Positions 8,696-17,020 of a DNA stretch of 64,000 nucleotides are shown here, piece by piece. The notes beneath the pieces were generated by a model, which did no database searches, was not told where the DNA came from, and was given only the letters and a program-made list of their open reading frames with translations. A program made the translations under genes and the position numbers. Every line of letters begins with the position of its first letter. The first letter of the stretch is position 1. Source of the stretch: an uncultured Porphyromonadaceae bacterium (GTDB taxonomy: Bacteria > Bacteroidota > Bacteroidia > Bacteroidales > Muribaculaceae); assembly GCA_900550645.1 (NCBI GenBank), contig URTA01000003.1, positions 33,583 to 97,582 on the forward strand, in the 5' to 3' direction.

Positions 8696-10597
8696 ATGAC
8701 ACCAACACGCAAGAAGACAATAGCGTTTTTGGCAGCGGCTGTAGCCGGACTGCCCGCATGGGCGGATGGCGCGACTGCCGAAAACGACACCACCGTCTCG
8801 CGCCGCGACCTGGGCGAAGTGGTTGTGACAGGCACGCGCCAGCCGGCAGGCCTCGACCTGCTGCCGATGACTGTAAGCATCGTGGACCGGGGCGACCTCA
8901 CCGCCGACTACCGCATGAGCGTCATGCCGACGCTCATGGAGCAGGTGCCGGGACTTATGGTGACATCACGCGGCGTTATGGGATACGGCGTGAGCAACGG
9001 CGGCTCGGGCGGCATGATGCTGCGCGGCGTGTCCTCCGGCGGAGGGCAGATGATGGTACTCATCGACGGCAAGCCGCAGTACAGCAGCATTTACGGTCAC
9101 AGCGTGGCTGACAGCTACCTGACGATGATGGCAGACCGTGTAGAAGTGCTGCGCGGCCCGGCATCGATGCTCTACGGCTCAAACGCCATGGGAGGCGTGG
9201 TCAACATCATCTCGCGGCGTATGCACACAGACGGCGTGCACACCTCGCTGTCGCTGGGAGCGGGCAGCTACGGCACGGTACAGGCCGAAGCGAGCAACCA
9301 GGTGCGAGCCGGCAGGTTCTCAAGCACTGTCGCCGCACAGTTCGGCAGGTCTGACAACCACCGCCCCGACATGGGTTTCTACCAATACGGCGGCTATGTG
9401 AGCCTCGGCTACGACCTGTCTGACCACTGGAACATATTCGCCGATGCCGACGTGACGCATTTCGGCGCGTCCTACCCCGGCACGGTGTCTGCCCCGATGC
9501 TTGAGGCCGACCAGTGGATAACACGCGGCGCGGTGGCTATCGGCGTGGAAAACCGATACCGCAACACTACAGGACGGATAAGCGTATACGACAACTTCGG
9601 ACGGCACAAAATCAACGACGGCTATGCTGCCAACGGCGGCACACCGCAGTCGCGCCTCTTCCGCTCACGCGACGCGCTGGCGGGCATAAGCTGGTATCAG
9701 ACAGCGAGCCTGTGGCAAGGCGGCAACGTGACCCTCGGCATGGACTACCAGCACATCTACGGACGAGCCTTCTACACCAGCCGCGAAACCGGCGAGGTGC
9801 TTGAGACTGCCAACAAACAGTCCGGCCATGTGCACAACAACGAGGTGGGCGTGTATGCCGATATCCGTCAGGACTTCCTGCGCGGGCTCTCCGTAGAAGC
9901 CGGAGTGCGCTATGACCACCACTCGGTCACAGGCGGAGAATGGGTGCCGCAGGGAGGCATTGTGGTGCGTCCGACGGCTTCCGCAGAGGTCAAAGCAATG
10001 GTGAGCAAAGGCTTCCGCAACCCGACGATGAAGGAACTGTACCTGTATCCGCCCTCGAATGAGGACTTGCGCCCGGAGCGCATGATGAACTATGAGCTGT
10101 CTTGGCGGCAGCGGCTGCTCGGGGGACAGCTCGGCTACGGCATAAACCTGTTCTACATCAAGGCTGACAACATCATACAGACCGTCAACCGCAAGAACAT
10201 AAACACCGGCAAGCTGGAGAACAGCGGCATCGAGGGCGACGCGACATTCGCAATCAACGGCAGGTGGTCTGTCACCACCAACCACAGCTACCTGCACCAG
10301 GCACGCCCGGTGGTCGGTGCGCCGACCTACAAAGGGTATCTCGGCGGCAGCTTTCACAGCGGCAGCGTGGGTGTACACGCGGGGCTTACTCAAGTTGCGG
10401 GACTGTACACTGCCATCGGCAATGACGAGGCAAAAACAGACTTCACGCTGCTCAACATCACCGTCGATTACCGCCTGTGCAAGAACGTCAAGCTGTGGGT
10501 CAAGGGGGACAACCTGCTCGCGCAACGCTACGAGATAGTGGCTGGCAACCCGATGCCCAAGGCGACATTCATGGCCGGCGTAGCACTCGATTTCTGA
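8696..10597 (+). CDS. TonB-dependent outer-membrane receptor
   Basis: A 633-residue receptor with signal peptide (cleavage near LPAWADG), a plug starting with DLGEVVVTGTR (a TonB-box-like opening) and containing VEVLRGPASMLYGSNAMGGVVNI, then a beta-barrel ending in the aromatic residue expected for BAM recognition (ATFMAGVALDF). It lacks the SusC-type carboxypeptidase-like N-terminal extension, and its size is closer to siderophore, metal or cobalamin receptors than to glycan receptors. It sits between an ATPase gene and a secreted DUF362 gene, 31 bp before the latter. Substrate cannot be assigned from sequence. Confidence 0.93.
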   Translation: MTPTRKKTIAFLAAAVAGLPAWADGATAENDTTVSRRDLGEVVVTGTRQPAGLDLLPMTVSIVDRGDLTADYRMSVMPTLMEQVPGLMVTSRGVMGYGVSNGGSGGMMLRGVSSGGGQMMVLIDGKPQYSSIYGHSVADSYLTMMADRVEVLRGPASMLYGSNAMGGVVNIISRRMHTDGVHTSLSLGAGSYGTVQAEASNQVRAGRFSSTVAAQFGRSDNHRPDMGFYQYGGYVSLGYDLSDHWNIFADADVTHFGASYPGTVSAPMLEADQWITRGAVAIGVENRYRNTTGRISVYDNFGRHKINDGYAANGGTPQSRLFRSRDALAGISWYQTASLWQGGNVTLGMDYQHIYGRAFYTSRETGEVLETANKQSGHVHNNEVGVYADIRQDFLRGLSVEAGVRYDHHSVTGGEWVPQGGIVVRPTASAEVKAMVSKGFRNPTMKELYLYPPSNEDLRPERMMNYELSWRQRLLGGQLGYGINLFYIKADNIIQTVNRKNINTGKLENSGIEGDATFAINGRWSVTTNHSYLHQARPVVGAPTYKGYLGGSFHSGSVGVHAGLTQVAGLYTAIGNDEAKTDFTLLNITVDYRLCKNVKLWVKGDNLLAQRYEIVAGNPMPKATFMAGVALDF

Positions 10598-10628
10598 CAA
10601 CATTATCAAAACACATAAACTCAACACT

Positions 10629-11588
10629 ATGAACAAATTACTCATCACCTCAGCACTCGCGGCCGCATCGCTCGCAGCCTCTGCGCAGTCAGCGAAGCCT
10701 GTGGTGTACGTCACCCGCGAGATAACGCCCGAGTCGCTCGTGCGCATATACGAAGCTCTCGGACGCAAGGCCGAAGGGCGCGTAGCTGTCAAAATATCAA
10801 CCGGAGAGTCCGAGAAGACCGGCTACCTGCGCCCCGATTTCATCAAGCCGCTCCTCGACGAGGTGCATGGCACAATCGTAGAGTGCAACACCGCATACGG
10901 CGGCTCGCGTGCCACAAGCGAAGACCACTGGAAGACTATCCGCCAGCACGGCTTCACCCGTGTAGCCCCGGTAGATATCATGGACGAGGAGGGGACTATA
11001 AATATCCCTGTACGCGACACCACACACCTGAAATACGACATCGTGGGCAGCCACATACAATATTATGACTTCATGATAAACCTCGCCCACTTCAAGGGAC
11101 ACCAGATGGGCGGCCTGGGCGGCGTGCTGAAAAACGCCTCGATAGGCTGCGCCTCCTCTTCGGGCAAGGCATACATCCACACTGCCGGCGTTACCGAGAA
11201 CGTTGACGAGCTGTGGAATCACGTTGACGACCAGGACGGCTTCGTCGAGTCAATGGCAGCCGCTGCACAGGCAGTACATGACTATTTTGACAACGGCAAC
11301 AAGATACTGTACATCAGCGTAATGTACCGTATGAGCATCGACTGCGACTGCAATGCCAACCCGGCAGAGCCGCTCATCGCCGACTACGGCATCCTTGCAT
11401 CGCTCGACCCCGTTGCGCTCGATCAGGCGTGCTATGACATCGTCACGCAGATACACAACGATGAGCACAACAACACCAAGCAGCTGCTCGACCGCATCGC
11501 CAAGCAGCACGGCACACACATCATGGAATGGGGCGAGAAAATCGGCCTCGGCAGCCGCGACTACGACCTCGTGAGCATCGACAAGTGA
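10629..11588 (+). CDS. Exported DUF362 domain protein
   Basis: A 319-residue protein with an N-terminal signal peptide (MNKLLITSALAAASLAASAQ) followed by a complete DUF362 domain: early KISTGES, central NLAHFKGHQMGGLGGVLKN, and late IDCDCNANPAEP then GILASLDPVALDQACYDIV. DUF362 proteins are typically linked to iron-sulfur biology, and many carry ferredoxin-like CxxC clusters; here only a few cysteines (IGCASS, CDCNAN) are visible and no ferredoxin domain is attached. It lies 31 bp after a TonB receptor. Export makes a periplasmic metal or cofactor role possible, but that is inference. Confidence 0.85.
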   Translation: MNKLLITSALAAASLAASAQSAKPVVYVTREITPESLVRIYEALGRKAEGRVAVKISTGESEKTGYLRPDFIKPLLDEVHGTIVECNTAYGGSRATSEDHWKTIRQHGFTRVAPVDIMDEEGTINIPVRDTTHLKYDIVGSHIQYYDFMINLAHFKGHQMGGLGGVLKNASIGCASSSGKAYIHTAGVTENVDELWNHVDDQDGFVESMAAAAQAVHDYFDNGNKILYISVMYRMSIDCDCNANPAEPLIADYGILASLDPVALDQACYDIVTQIHNDEHNNTKQLLDRIAKQHGTHIMEWGEKIGLGSRDYDLVSIDK

Positions 11589-11717
11589 TACTTGACAGAG
11601 TGTTAATATGAGCATGGGCATCCCGCCAATCCAGGGTGTCCATATCTTGTGCAACGCCATGAAAACAGCGTCTCCGCCGCCGAATGTGATGTGCCTGAAA
11701 AAATAATCGGCTGAAAA

Positions 11718-11749
11718 TTTGGAGGAACGGAAAATGTTGCCTAACTTTG
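11718..11749 (+). promoter_or_regulatory. Promoter of tRNA-Ser
   Basis: TTTG (11718-11721), a 20-bp spacer and TAACTTTG (11742-11749) match the Bacteroidota promoter consensus, 36 bp before the mature tRNA 5' end. Confidence 0.65.
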
Positions 11750-11785
11750 CACTCGCAAAAGGGGCGAGACATTCCCTGAAGCGAA

Positions 11786-11870
11786 GGAGAGATGGCAGAG
11801 TGGTCGATTGCGGCGGTCTTGAAAACCGTTGAGGGTCACACCTCCGGGGGTTCGAATCCCTCTCTCTCCG
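11786..11870 (+). tRNA. tRNA-Ser (anticodon TGA)
   Basis: 85 bp class II tRNA. The acceptor stem GGAGAGA (11786-11792) pairs with TCTCTCC (11863-11869), with discriminator G at 11870. The anticodon loop CTTGAAA contains TGA, the long variable arm is GAGGGTCACACCTC, and the T-loop is GGTTCGAATCC. CCA is not encoded. Surrounding 300+ bp without protein genes (11589-12009) holds this tRNA, its promoter and its terminator. Confidence 0.96.
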
Positions 11871-11871
11871 C

Positions 11872-11905
11872 AAAGGCGTGAAGCAAATCTGCTTCACGCC
11901 TTTTT
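11872..11905 (+). terminator. Rho-independent terminator after tRNA-Ser
   Basis: Perfect 13-bp stem AAAGGCGTGAAGC (11872-11884) / GCTTCACGCCTTT (11891-11903) with a 6-nt loop, running into a T5 tract. Confidence 0.9.
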
Positions 11906-12009
11906 CGTGTCGCCAGCGGAGGAAATTAAGGGGAGGGGTTGGGCATTCGGATTTTTTTTGCGATATTTGCACTCGCAATACTTCTAACCAACAAGACTCA
12001 TAAGGTACA

Positions 12010-14547
12010 ATGGAAACCGACAGAAAGACATATACTTATGACGAGGCATACAATGCCTCTCTCGAATATTTCAAGGGGGACGAGCTCGCAGCCCGCGTCT
12101 GGGCGAGCAAATACGCCCTGAAGGACTCGTTTGGCAACATATACGAGCTGACCCCGGACGACATGCACCGCCGCATCGCCGGCGAGATAGCACGCATCGA
12201 GGCGAAATACCCCAACCCGATGAGCGCGGACGAGGTGTTCTCGCTGCTTCGCGGTTTCCGTTACATCGTGCCCCAGGGCAGCCCAATGGCGGGCATAGGC
12301 AACAATTACCAAATCGGCTCGCTGTCAAACTGTTTCGTGATAGGCCTGACCGGCAGACCTGACTCGTATGGCGGCATCATCAAGATAGACGAGGAGCAGG
12401 TGCAGCTGATGAAGCGGCGCGGGGGCGTGGGACACGACCTGTCGCACATCCGCCCGAAAGGCAGCCCGGTGAAGAACTCTGCCCTCACCTCGACAGGCCT
12501 TGTGCCGTTCATGGAGCGATATTCCAACTCGACAAGGGAGGTGGCGCAGGACGGACGGCGCGGCGCACTTATGCTCTCGGTGAGCATAAAGCACCCGGAC
12601 TCCGAAGCGTTCATCGACGCGAAGATGACCGAAGGCAAGGTGACCGGGGCAAATGTGTCGGTCAAGATAGACGATGAGTTCATGCGTGCCGCCCTGTCTG
12701 ACGGGAAATATACGCAAACGTACCCGATAACAGGCGACAACCCGCTGTACAGCAAGGATATCAACGCCAAGGCTTTGTGGAACAAGATAGTGCACAATGC
12801 GTGGAAGAGTGCCGAGCCTGGCGTACTGTTCTGGGACACGATATTGCGCGAGTCTGTTCCCGACTGCTATGCCGACGAGGGATTCACCACCGTATCGACC
12901 AACCCCTGCGGCGAGATACCACTATGTCCCTACGACAGCTGCCGCCTTGTGGCAATCAACCTGTACAGTTACGTCCGCGACCCGTTCACAGACCATGCGT
13001 CGTTTGATTTCGACCTCTTCCGAACGCACGTCCGCAAGGCGCAGCGCATCATGGACGACATCATCGACCTCGAGATGGAGAAGATTGACAAAATCATCGA
13101 CAAGATAGCGTCAGACCCGGAGACCGATGAAGTGAAGCAGACGGAGCTTAACCTGTGGCTCAAGATACGCAAAATGACCCTGAAAGGTCGCCGCACGGGC
13201 TGCGGCACTACCGGCGAGGGTGATATGCTCGCGGCTCTCGGCTACCGCTACGGCACGCCCGAGGCAACGGCGTTCTCCGTCGAGGTGCACAAGCAGCTGG
13301 CACTGGCATACTACGGTGCTTCGGTTGACATGGCTGCTGAACGCGGCGCGTTTGAGGTCTATGACGCGGAGCGCGAGAAGGACAACCCGTTCATACAGCG
13401 GCTGCGCGAAGCAGACCCCGCCCTCTACGAGAAGATGGTGCGCCAGGGACGACGCAACATCGCCTGCCTCACCATTGCACCGACAGGCACGACATCGCTC
13501 ATGACCCAGACCACTTCCGGAATCGAGCCGGTGTTCCTACCCGTCTACAAACGCCGCCGCAAGGTCAACCCCAGCGACGAGAACGTGGTCATAGACTTCG
13601 TGGACGAAGTGGGCGACGCTTTCGAGGAATACATAGTCTACCACCACAAGTTTGTCGAGTGGATGCGCACTCGCGGCATCGAGCCCCGTCGCAACATGTC
13701 TGCAGAGGAGCTGGATGAGCTGGTGGCGCAGTCACCGTATTACAAGGCAACGAGCAATGACGTGGACTGGATGGAGAAGGTGCGCATGCAAGGAGCCGTA
13801 CAGAAATGGGTGGACCACAGCATCTCCGTAACCATCAACCTCCCGGCAGACACCACGGAGGAGATGGTCGGCAAGTTGTATGCGGAAGCTTGGCGTGTCG
13901 GCTGCAAGGGCAGCACCGTATACCGCGACGGCTCGCGCAACAATGTACTCGAGGCAGTCAAGAAGAAACCGAAGCCGGGGCTTATACACACCCCGGAACA
14001 CATAGTGAAACGCCCTATCGAACTAGAAGCAGATGTGGTACGTTTCCAAAACAACAAAGAGAAGTGGATAGCCTTTGTTGGCCTCGTTGACGGCAAGCCA
14101 TACGAGATATTCACCGGTCTCGCCGACGACGAGGACGGCATATTCTGCCCCAAAAGCGTGTCTCACGGCAAGATAATCAAGGCGCAAGCCGCCGACGGCA
14201 GCAAGCGGTACGACTTCCAGTTTATCAACAAGCGCGGCTACAAGACCACTATCGAGGGGCTGAGCGAAAAGTTCAACCCCGAGTTCTGGAACTATGCCAA
14301 GCTGATTTCCGGAGTGCTGCGCTACGGCATGCCCATTGACCAGGTGCTGAAACTCGTTAGCGGACTCGAGCTCGACTCTGACAGCATCAACACCTGGAAA
14401 AACGGCGTGGAACGAGCCCTGAAGAAGTACATACCCAACGGCACAAACGCCAAGGGTCAGAAGTGTCCCAACTGCGGCGCGGAAACTCTCATCTATCAGG
14501 AGGGCTGCCTGATATGCACCTCTTGCGGCACGTCCAAATGCGGCTGA
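12010..14547 (+). CDS. nrdJ: Adenosylcobalamin-dependent ribonucleoside reductase (class II)
   Basis: Reduces ribonucleotides to deoxyribonucleotides using an AdoCbl-generated thiyl radical, with no oxygen requirement and no partner subunit. The 845-residue chain shows SNCFVIGLTGRPDS with an active-site cysteine near 109, the allosteric/substrate region KRRGGVGHDLSHIRPKG, and the N-C-E catalytic segment NPCGEIPLC near residue 298. The C-terminus has a zinc-ribbon/redox tail CPNCGAETL...CTSCGTSKC, typical of class II enzymes. Starts at the ATG at 12010; no cobalamin riboswitch is recognisable in the 103 bp between the tRNA terminator and the gene. Stands apart from the GYF_2 genes that follow 43 bp later. 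Confidence 0.95.
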   Translation: METDRKTYTYDEAYNASLEYFKGDELAARVWASKYALKDSFGNIYELTPDDMHRRIAGEIARIEAKYPNPMSADEVFSLLRGFRYIVPQGSPMAGIGNNYQIGSLSNCFVIGLTGRPDSYGGIIKIDEEQVQLMKRRGGVGHDLSHIRPKGSPVKNSALTSTGLVPFMERYSNSTREVAQDGRRGALMLSVSIKHPDSEAFIDAKMTEGKVTGANVSVKIDDEFMRAALSDGKYTQTYPITGDNPLYSKDINAKALWNKIVHNAWKSAEPGVLFWDTILRESVPDCYADEGFTTVSTNPCGEIPLCPYDSCRLVAINLYSYVRDPFTDHASFDFDLFRTHVRKAQRIMDDIIDLEMEKIDKIIDKIASDPETDEVKQTELNLWLKIRKMTLKGRRTGCGTTGEGDMLAALGYRYGTPEATAFSVEVHKQLALAYYGASVDMAAERGAFEVYDAEREKDNPFIQRLREADPALYEKMVRQGRRNIACLTIAPTGTTSLMTQTTSGIEPVFLPVYKRRRKVNPSDENVVIDFVDEVGDAFEEYIVYHHKFVEWMRTRGIEPRRNMSAEELDELVAQSPYYKATSNDVDWMEKVRMQGAVQKWVDHSISVTINLPADTTEEMVGKLYAEAWRVGCKGSTVYRDGSRNNVLEAVKKKPKPGLIHTPEHIVKRPIELEADVVRFQNNKEKWIAFVGLVDGKPYEIFTGLADDEDGIFCPKSVSHGKIIKAQAADGSKRYDFQFINKRGYKTTIEGLSEKFNPEFWNYAKLISGVLRYGMPIDQVLKLVSGLELDSDSINTWKNGVERALKKYIPNGTNAKGQKCPNCGAETLIYQEGCLICTSCGTSKCG

Positions 14548-14590
14548 CGCATACCCACTCACACCATCGACTCAATAATACAAACAGATT

Positions 14591-15520
14591 ATGAAATACT
14601 ACTATAACAACGCTGGTTCGCCGGCAGGCCCTTACGAGAAGGATGAGCTTGCGGCGTACAACATCGCTCCAGACACGCTGGTATGGCACGAAGGCCTCGA
14701 CGAATGGAAGCCCGCAAATGAAATCGCCGAACTCGCCGACTTCTTTGCGCCTGAACCCGAAACCATTCAAGAACCCGAAACGCTTCAGACACTGCCGCCG
14801 GCAGAACCTGAACCGCCGGTCTATGGCACGCCGGTACCTCCGGCACCGCTTGGCGGCACTGTTCCGCCGCCAGCGACTTCCAGCATGGCAACACCCGCCT
14901 GTCCGCCGCCTACCGTCGGCACACCGGCTTCGCAGCCATATACAGCCGCACCAGCTCCCGCTCCCGGCTCGCCGACAGGCACTGTGCCGCCGCCCTCGCC
15001 ATACGCACGCCCGGCTGCGCCATCATATACCACACCAATGCCGCAGACACCACCCATGCCGCCTGCGGGCAATGGCTACTACCCCGCCAACGCACCTGCC
15101 GAATGTGCCGCCCCCGTTGGCTTCAAATCAGGCAAAGGCGTAGCGGTGGCAGCCATTGTAATTGCCTCAATGGCAATGGTGTTCGGCTTATTCTCATACT
15201 GCATCGCATGGATATTCGCCGTACCCTCGCTGGTGCTGGCAATATTGGCTATCTCAAAATCAAGCAACGCCGTCAGGGCAGCCGCCGCAGGCAACATGGC
15301 GGCAGCAGAAAACATGGCACGCTCCGTCCGCACAATGGGTACAATATCCATCATACTCGGCGCGCTCGGCATCATTACCGTTCTGCTGCTGTTGACAGTA
15401 TTGTCCGTCCTGATTTATGACGCAGTGAACAGCAGCTCGTCATATTACGACACCTACGATTACGACTATGACTACTACGAGAACCTGCGCATGCTGTTCG
15501 GCGGCATTCTGCGGTTCTGA
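14591..15520 (+). CDS. GYF_2 domain membrane protein with proline-rich linker and CD225-like C-terminus (copy 1)
   Basis: A 309-residue protein. Residues 1-50 are a GYF_2 domain (MKYYYNNAGSPAGPYEKDEL, VWHEGLDEWKPA), residues ~55-165 a Pro/Ala/Thr-rich spacer, and residues ~175-290 a two-helix membrane domain: IVIASMAMVFGLFSYCIAWIF, LAILAISKSS, then a second helix ISIILGALGIITVLLLL. The segment SNAVRAAAAGNMAAAENMARSVRTMG between helices resembles the loop of CD225/dispanin proteins. The tail is rich in Tyr and Asp. It is the first of three tandem relatives (next starts 41 bp later). GYF_2 usually binds proline-rich peptides, and this protein carries its own; function unknown. Confidence 0.8.
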   Translation: MKYYYNNAGSPAGPYEKDELAAYNIAPDTLVWHEGLDEWKPANEIAELADFFAPEPETIQEPETLQTLPPAEPEPPVYGTPVPPAPLGGTVPPPATSSMATPACPPPTVGTPASQPYTAAPAPAPGSPTGTVPPPSPYARPAAPSYTTPMPQTPPMPPAGNGYYPANAPAECAAPVGFKSGKGVAVAAIVIASMAMVFGLFSYCIAWIFAVPSLVLAILAISKSSNAVRAAAAGNMAAAENMARSVRTMGTISIILGALGIITVLLLLTVLSVLIYDAVNSSSSYYDTYDYDYDYYENLRMLFGGILRF

Positions 15521-15561
15521 TGCCATAGCCGACACGACAATTCACCGCCAGCCTCACCAAT

Positions 15562-16140
15562 ATGAAGTACTATCTCATCGACAACGGCACGCCGGCAGGT
15601 CCATTTGACCGCGAAGAGCTTGCAGCCCATGACATCACCCCCGACACGCAGGTATGGCACGAGGATCTTGAAACATGGACGGCGGCACGCGACATCCCGT
15701 CACTGGCTGACCTGTTCACCGGCAATACGCCGCAAGCCACAACGCAGCCTTCCGCCGCTTATGGACAAGGGAGCTGCCCTCCGCCATACGCCTACGGCTA
15801 TCCGCGCTACGCCCCGGCGGAAAGCGCAGCCCCGGCGAATTTCAGATCCGGCAAAGGGTTGGCAGTGACCTCGATAGTTATAGCTTCAATGGCAATGGTG
15901 TTCGGGATATTCTGCCTCTTCATACCGTGGATATTCGCCATACCATCGCTGATACTGGCGATACTGAGCATGTCCAAGGCCGGCGATGCAGTCCGCGTGG
16001 CAGCCACAGGCAACATCGGAGCGGCCGACCGCATGGCTCATTTTGCAAGGACAATGGGGATAATCTCCATAATCCTTGGCATACTGGCTCTTGCGCCTAT
16101 CCCGCTCGGGTTTTTCGTGCTGTTTTCAGCAGTGTCATAG
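15562..16140 (+). CDS. GYF_2 / CD225-like membrane protein (copy 2)
   Basis: A 192-residue paralogue of the preceding gene: GYF_2 domain at residues 1-52 (MKYYLIDNGTPAGPFDREEL, VWHEDLETW), a much shorter linker, and the same membrane module with two hydrophobic helices (IVIASMAMVFGIFCLFIPWIF and ISIILGILALAPIPLGFFVL) around AILSMSKAGDAVRVAATGN. The near-identical GKG(V/L)AV..IVIASMAMVFG segment shows that copies 1 and 2 arose by duplication, with the proline-rich spacer gained or lost. The acidic tail of copy 1 is absent. Confidence 0.8.
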   Translation: MKYYLIDNGTPAGPFDREELAAHDITPDTQVWHEDLETWTAARDIPSLADLFTGNTPQATTQPSAAYGQGSCPPPYAYGYPRYAPAESAAPANFRSGKGLAVTSIVIASMAMVFGIFCLFIPWIFAIPSLILAILSMSKAGDAVRVAATGNIGAADRMAHFARTMGIISIILGILALAPIPLGFFVLFSAVS

Positions 16141-16195
16141 TCCCAACGCGACACAGGCATCGCAAACACATTTAATTCAGCAACATAGCATCAAT

Positions 16196-16771
16196 ATGCC
16201 GAAGAAATTTTTCGCAATGATAGACGGCGAGCAGCGCGGCCCGTACCTGCTCTCAGAACTCGCCGATGCCGGCGTAACTCCCGACACGTATGTATGGTGC
16301 AAGGGAATGGAAGACTGGCAGAAGGCCCGCGACAATGCCGACGTCTGCCGGGCGTTCCGCCAGCGGCTGTTCGCCGCCATGCACCCCTCGCAGCAGCCGC
16401 AGACTACACCTGCCCCGGAGAAGGATGCAAGCGAGGAGAACATGGACTCGCTGCCCCTGCCGTTCCAGCATATCGTGCGCCGTTCCGGCACGCCGGTGCT
16501 GCCGCCCAACGACACGCGCCCCGACTACAGCGTGCCCCCGCGCAACCTGCTGCCGTATGCCATCATCGTCACGCTGCTGTGCGGCTCGCTGCTCGGGCTT
16601 GTCGCCGTATGGTTTGCAGCCTCCGCCAACCGCGCTTGGCGCAACGGCGAGAAAGAAAGGGCCTACGAGCTGACAAACCGCGCCAAGATGTGGATAGGCA
16701 TCACCTTCTTTGTGGCGGTCATAGCCACCGGCATCATGATGATGCTCGCCAACCGTGGCACGCTCGGCTGA
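16196..16771 (+). CDS. GYF_2 / CD225-family membrane protein (copy 3)
   Basis: A 191-residue protein: GYF_2 domain at residues 1-50 (MPKKFFAMIDGEQRGPYLLS, VWCKGMEDWQKA), a ~65-residue linker, then a clearer CD225 module, NLLPYAIIVTLLCGSLLGLV, then AASANRAWRNGEKERAYELTNRAK and a second helix. The short loop with G-x-x-x-x-A-x-x-x-x-x-x-AK matches CD225/interferon-induced transmembrane-like proteins. The ATG at 16196 is chosen because it begins the GYF_2 fold exactly; a longer frame from 16076 overlaps copy 2. More diverged from copies 1 and 2 than they are from each other. Confidence 0.82.
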   Translation: MPKKFFAMIDGEQRGPYLLSELADAGVTPDTYVWCKGMEDWQKARDNADVCRAFRQRLFAAMHPSQQPQTTPAPEKDASEENMDSLPLPFQHIVRRSGTPVLPPNDTRPDYSVPPRNLLPYAIIVTLLCGSLLGLVAVWFAASANRAWRNGEKERAYELTNRAKMWIGITFFVAVIATGIMMMLANRGTLG

Positions 16772-16948
16772 CCGCCGCAGAAAGCACTTATTTTTCTCGG
16801 AGTATTCAGAGAACTCCGAGAACTCAGAAGCAGCCGCAACAATGACACTCAACCCTGCACGCCGCTGCCGGGCATGCAAGAAATATGCGGCCGGCATGCG
16901 TTTATAGTTAAAGTTGCGTAATAATCTGACATTCGCGGAGATGCCGGA

Positions 16949-16978
16949 TTTATCTTTATCGGAAAATTGGTAACTTTG
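16949..16978 (+). promoter_or_regulatory. Promoter of the large secreted protein gene
   Basis: TAACTTTG at 16971-16978 with a TTT at 16949-16951 at a 19-bp spacing. Because the -7 box overlaps an in-frame upstream start candidate (16967), the real start must be further down, supporting the ATG at 17021. Confidence 0.6.
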
Positions 16979-17020
16979 CAGGGTAAACCATGCTCTATAC
17001 TATACCTAAATAATAATCAA

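Noticed and set aside
9665..10792. 375-codon open frame antisense to the TonB receptor
   Set aside because: Spans two well-supported plus-strand genes and has no plausible promoter or domain.
11907..12009. Possible cobalamin riboswitch before nrdJ
   Set aside because: Too short and no B12-box-like sequence was seen.
14760..15080. Proline-rich repeat region as a possible separate tandem-repeat element
   Set aside because: It is in frame and best explained as the linker of the GYF_2 protein; no exact DNA repeat unit found.
16797..16820. Small inverted repeat CTCGGAGT/ACTCCGAG after the third GYF_2 gene
   Set aside because: Short stem with an eight-base loop and no T-run after it; too weak to call a terminator.
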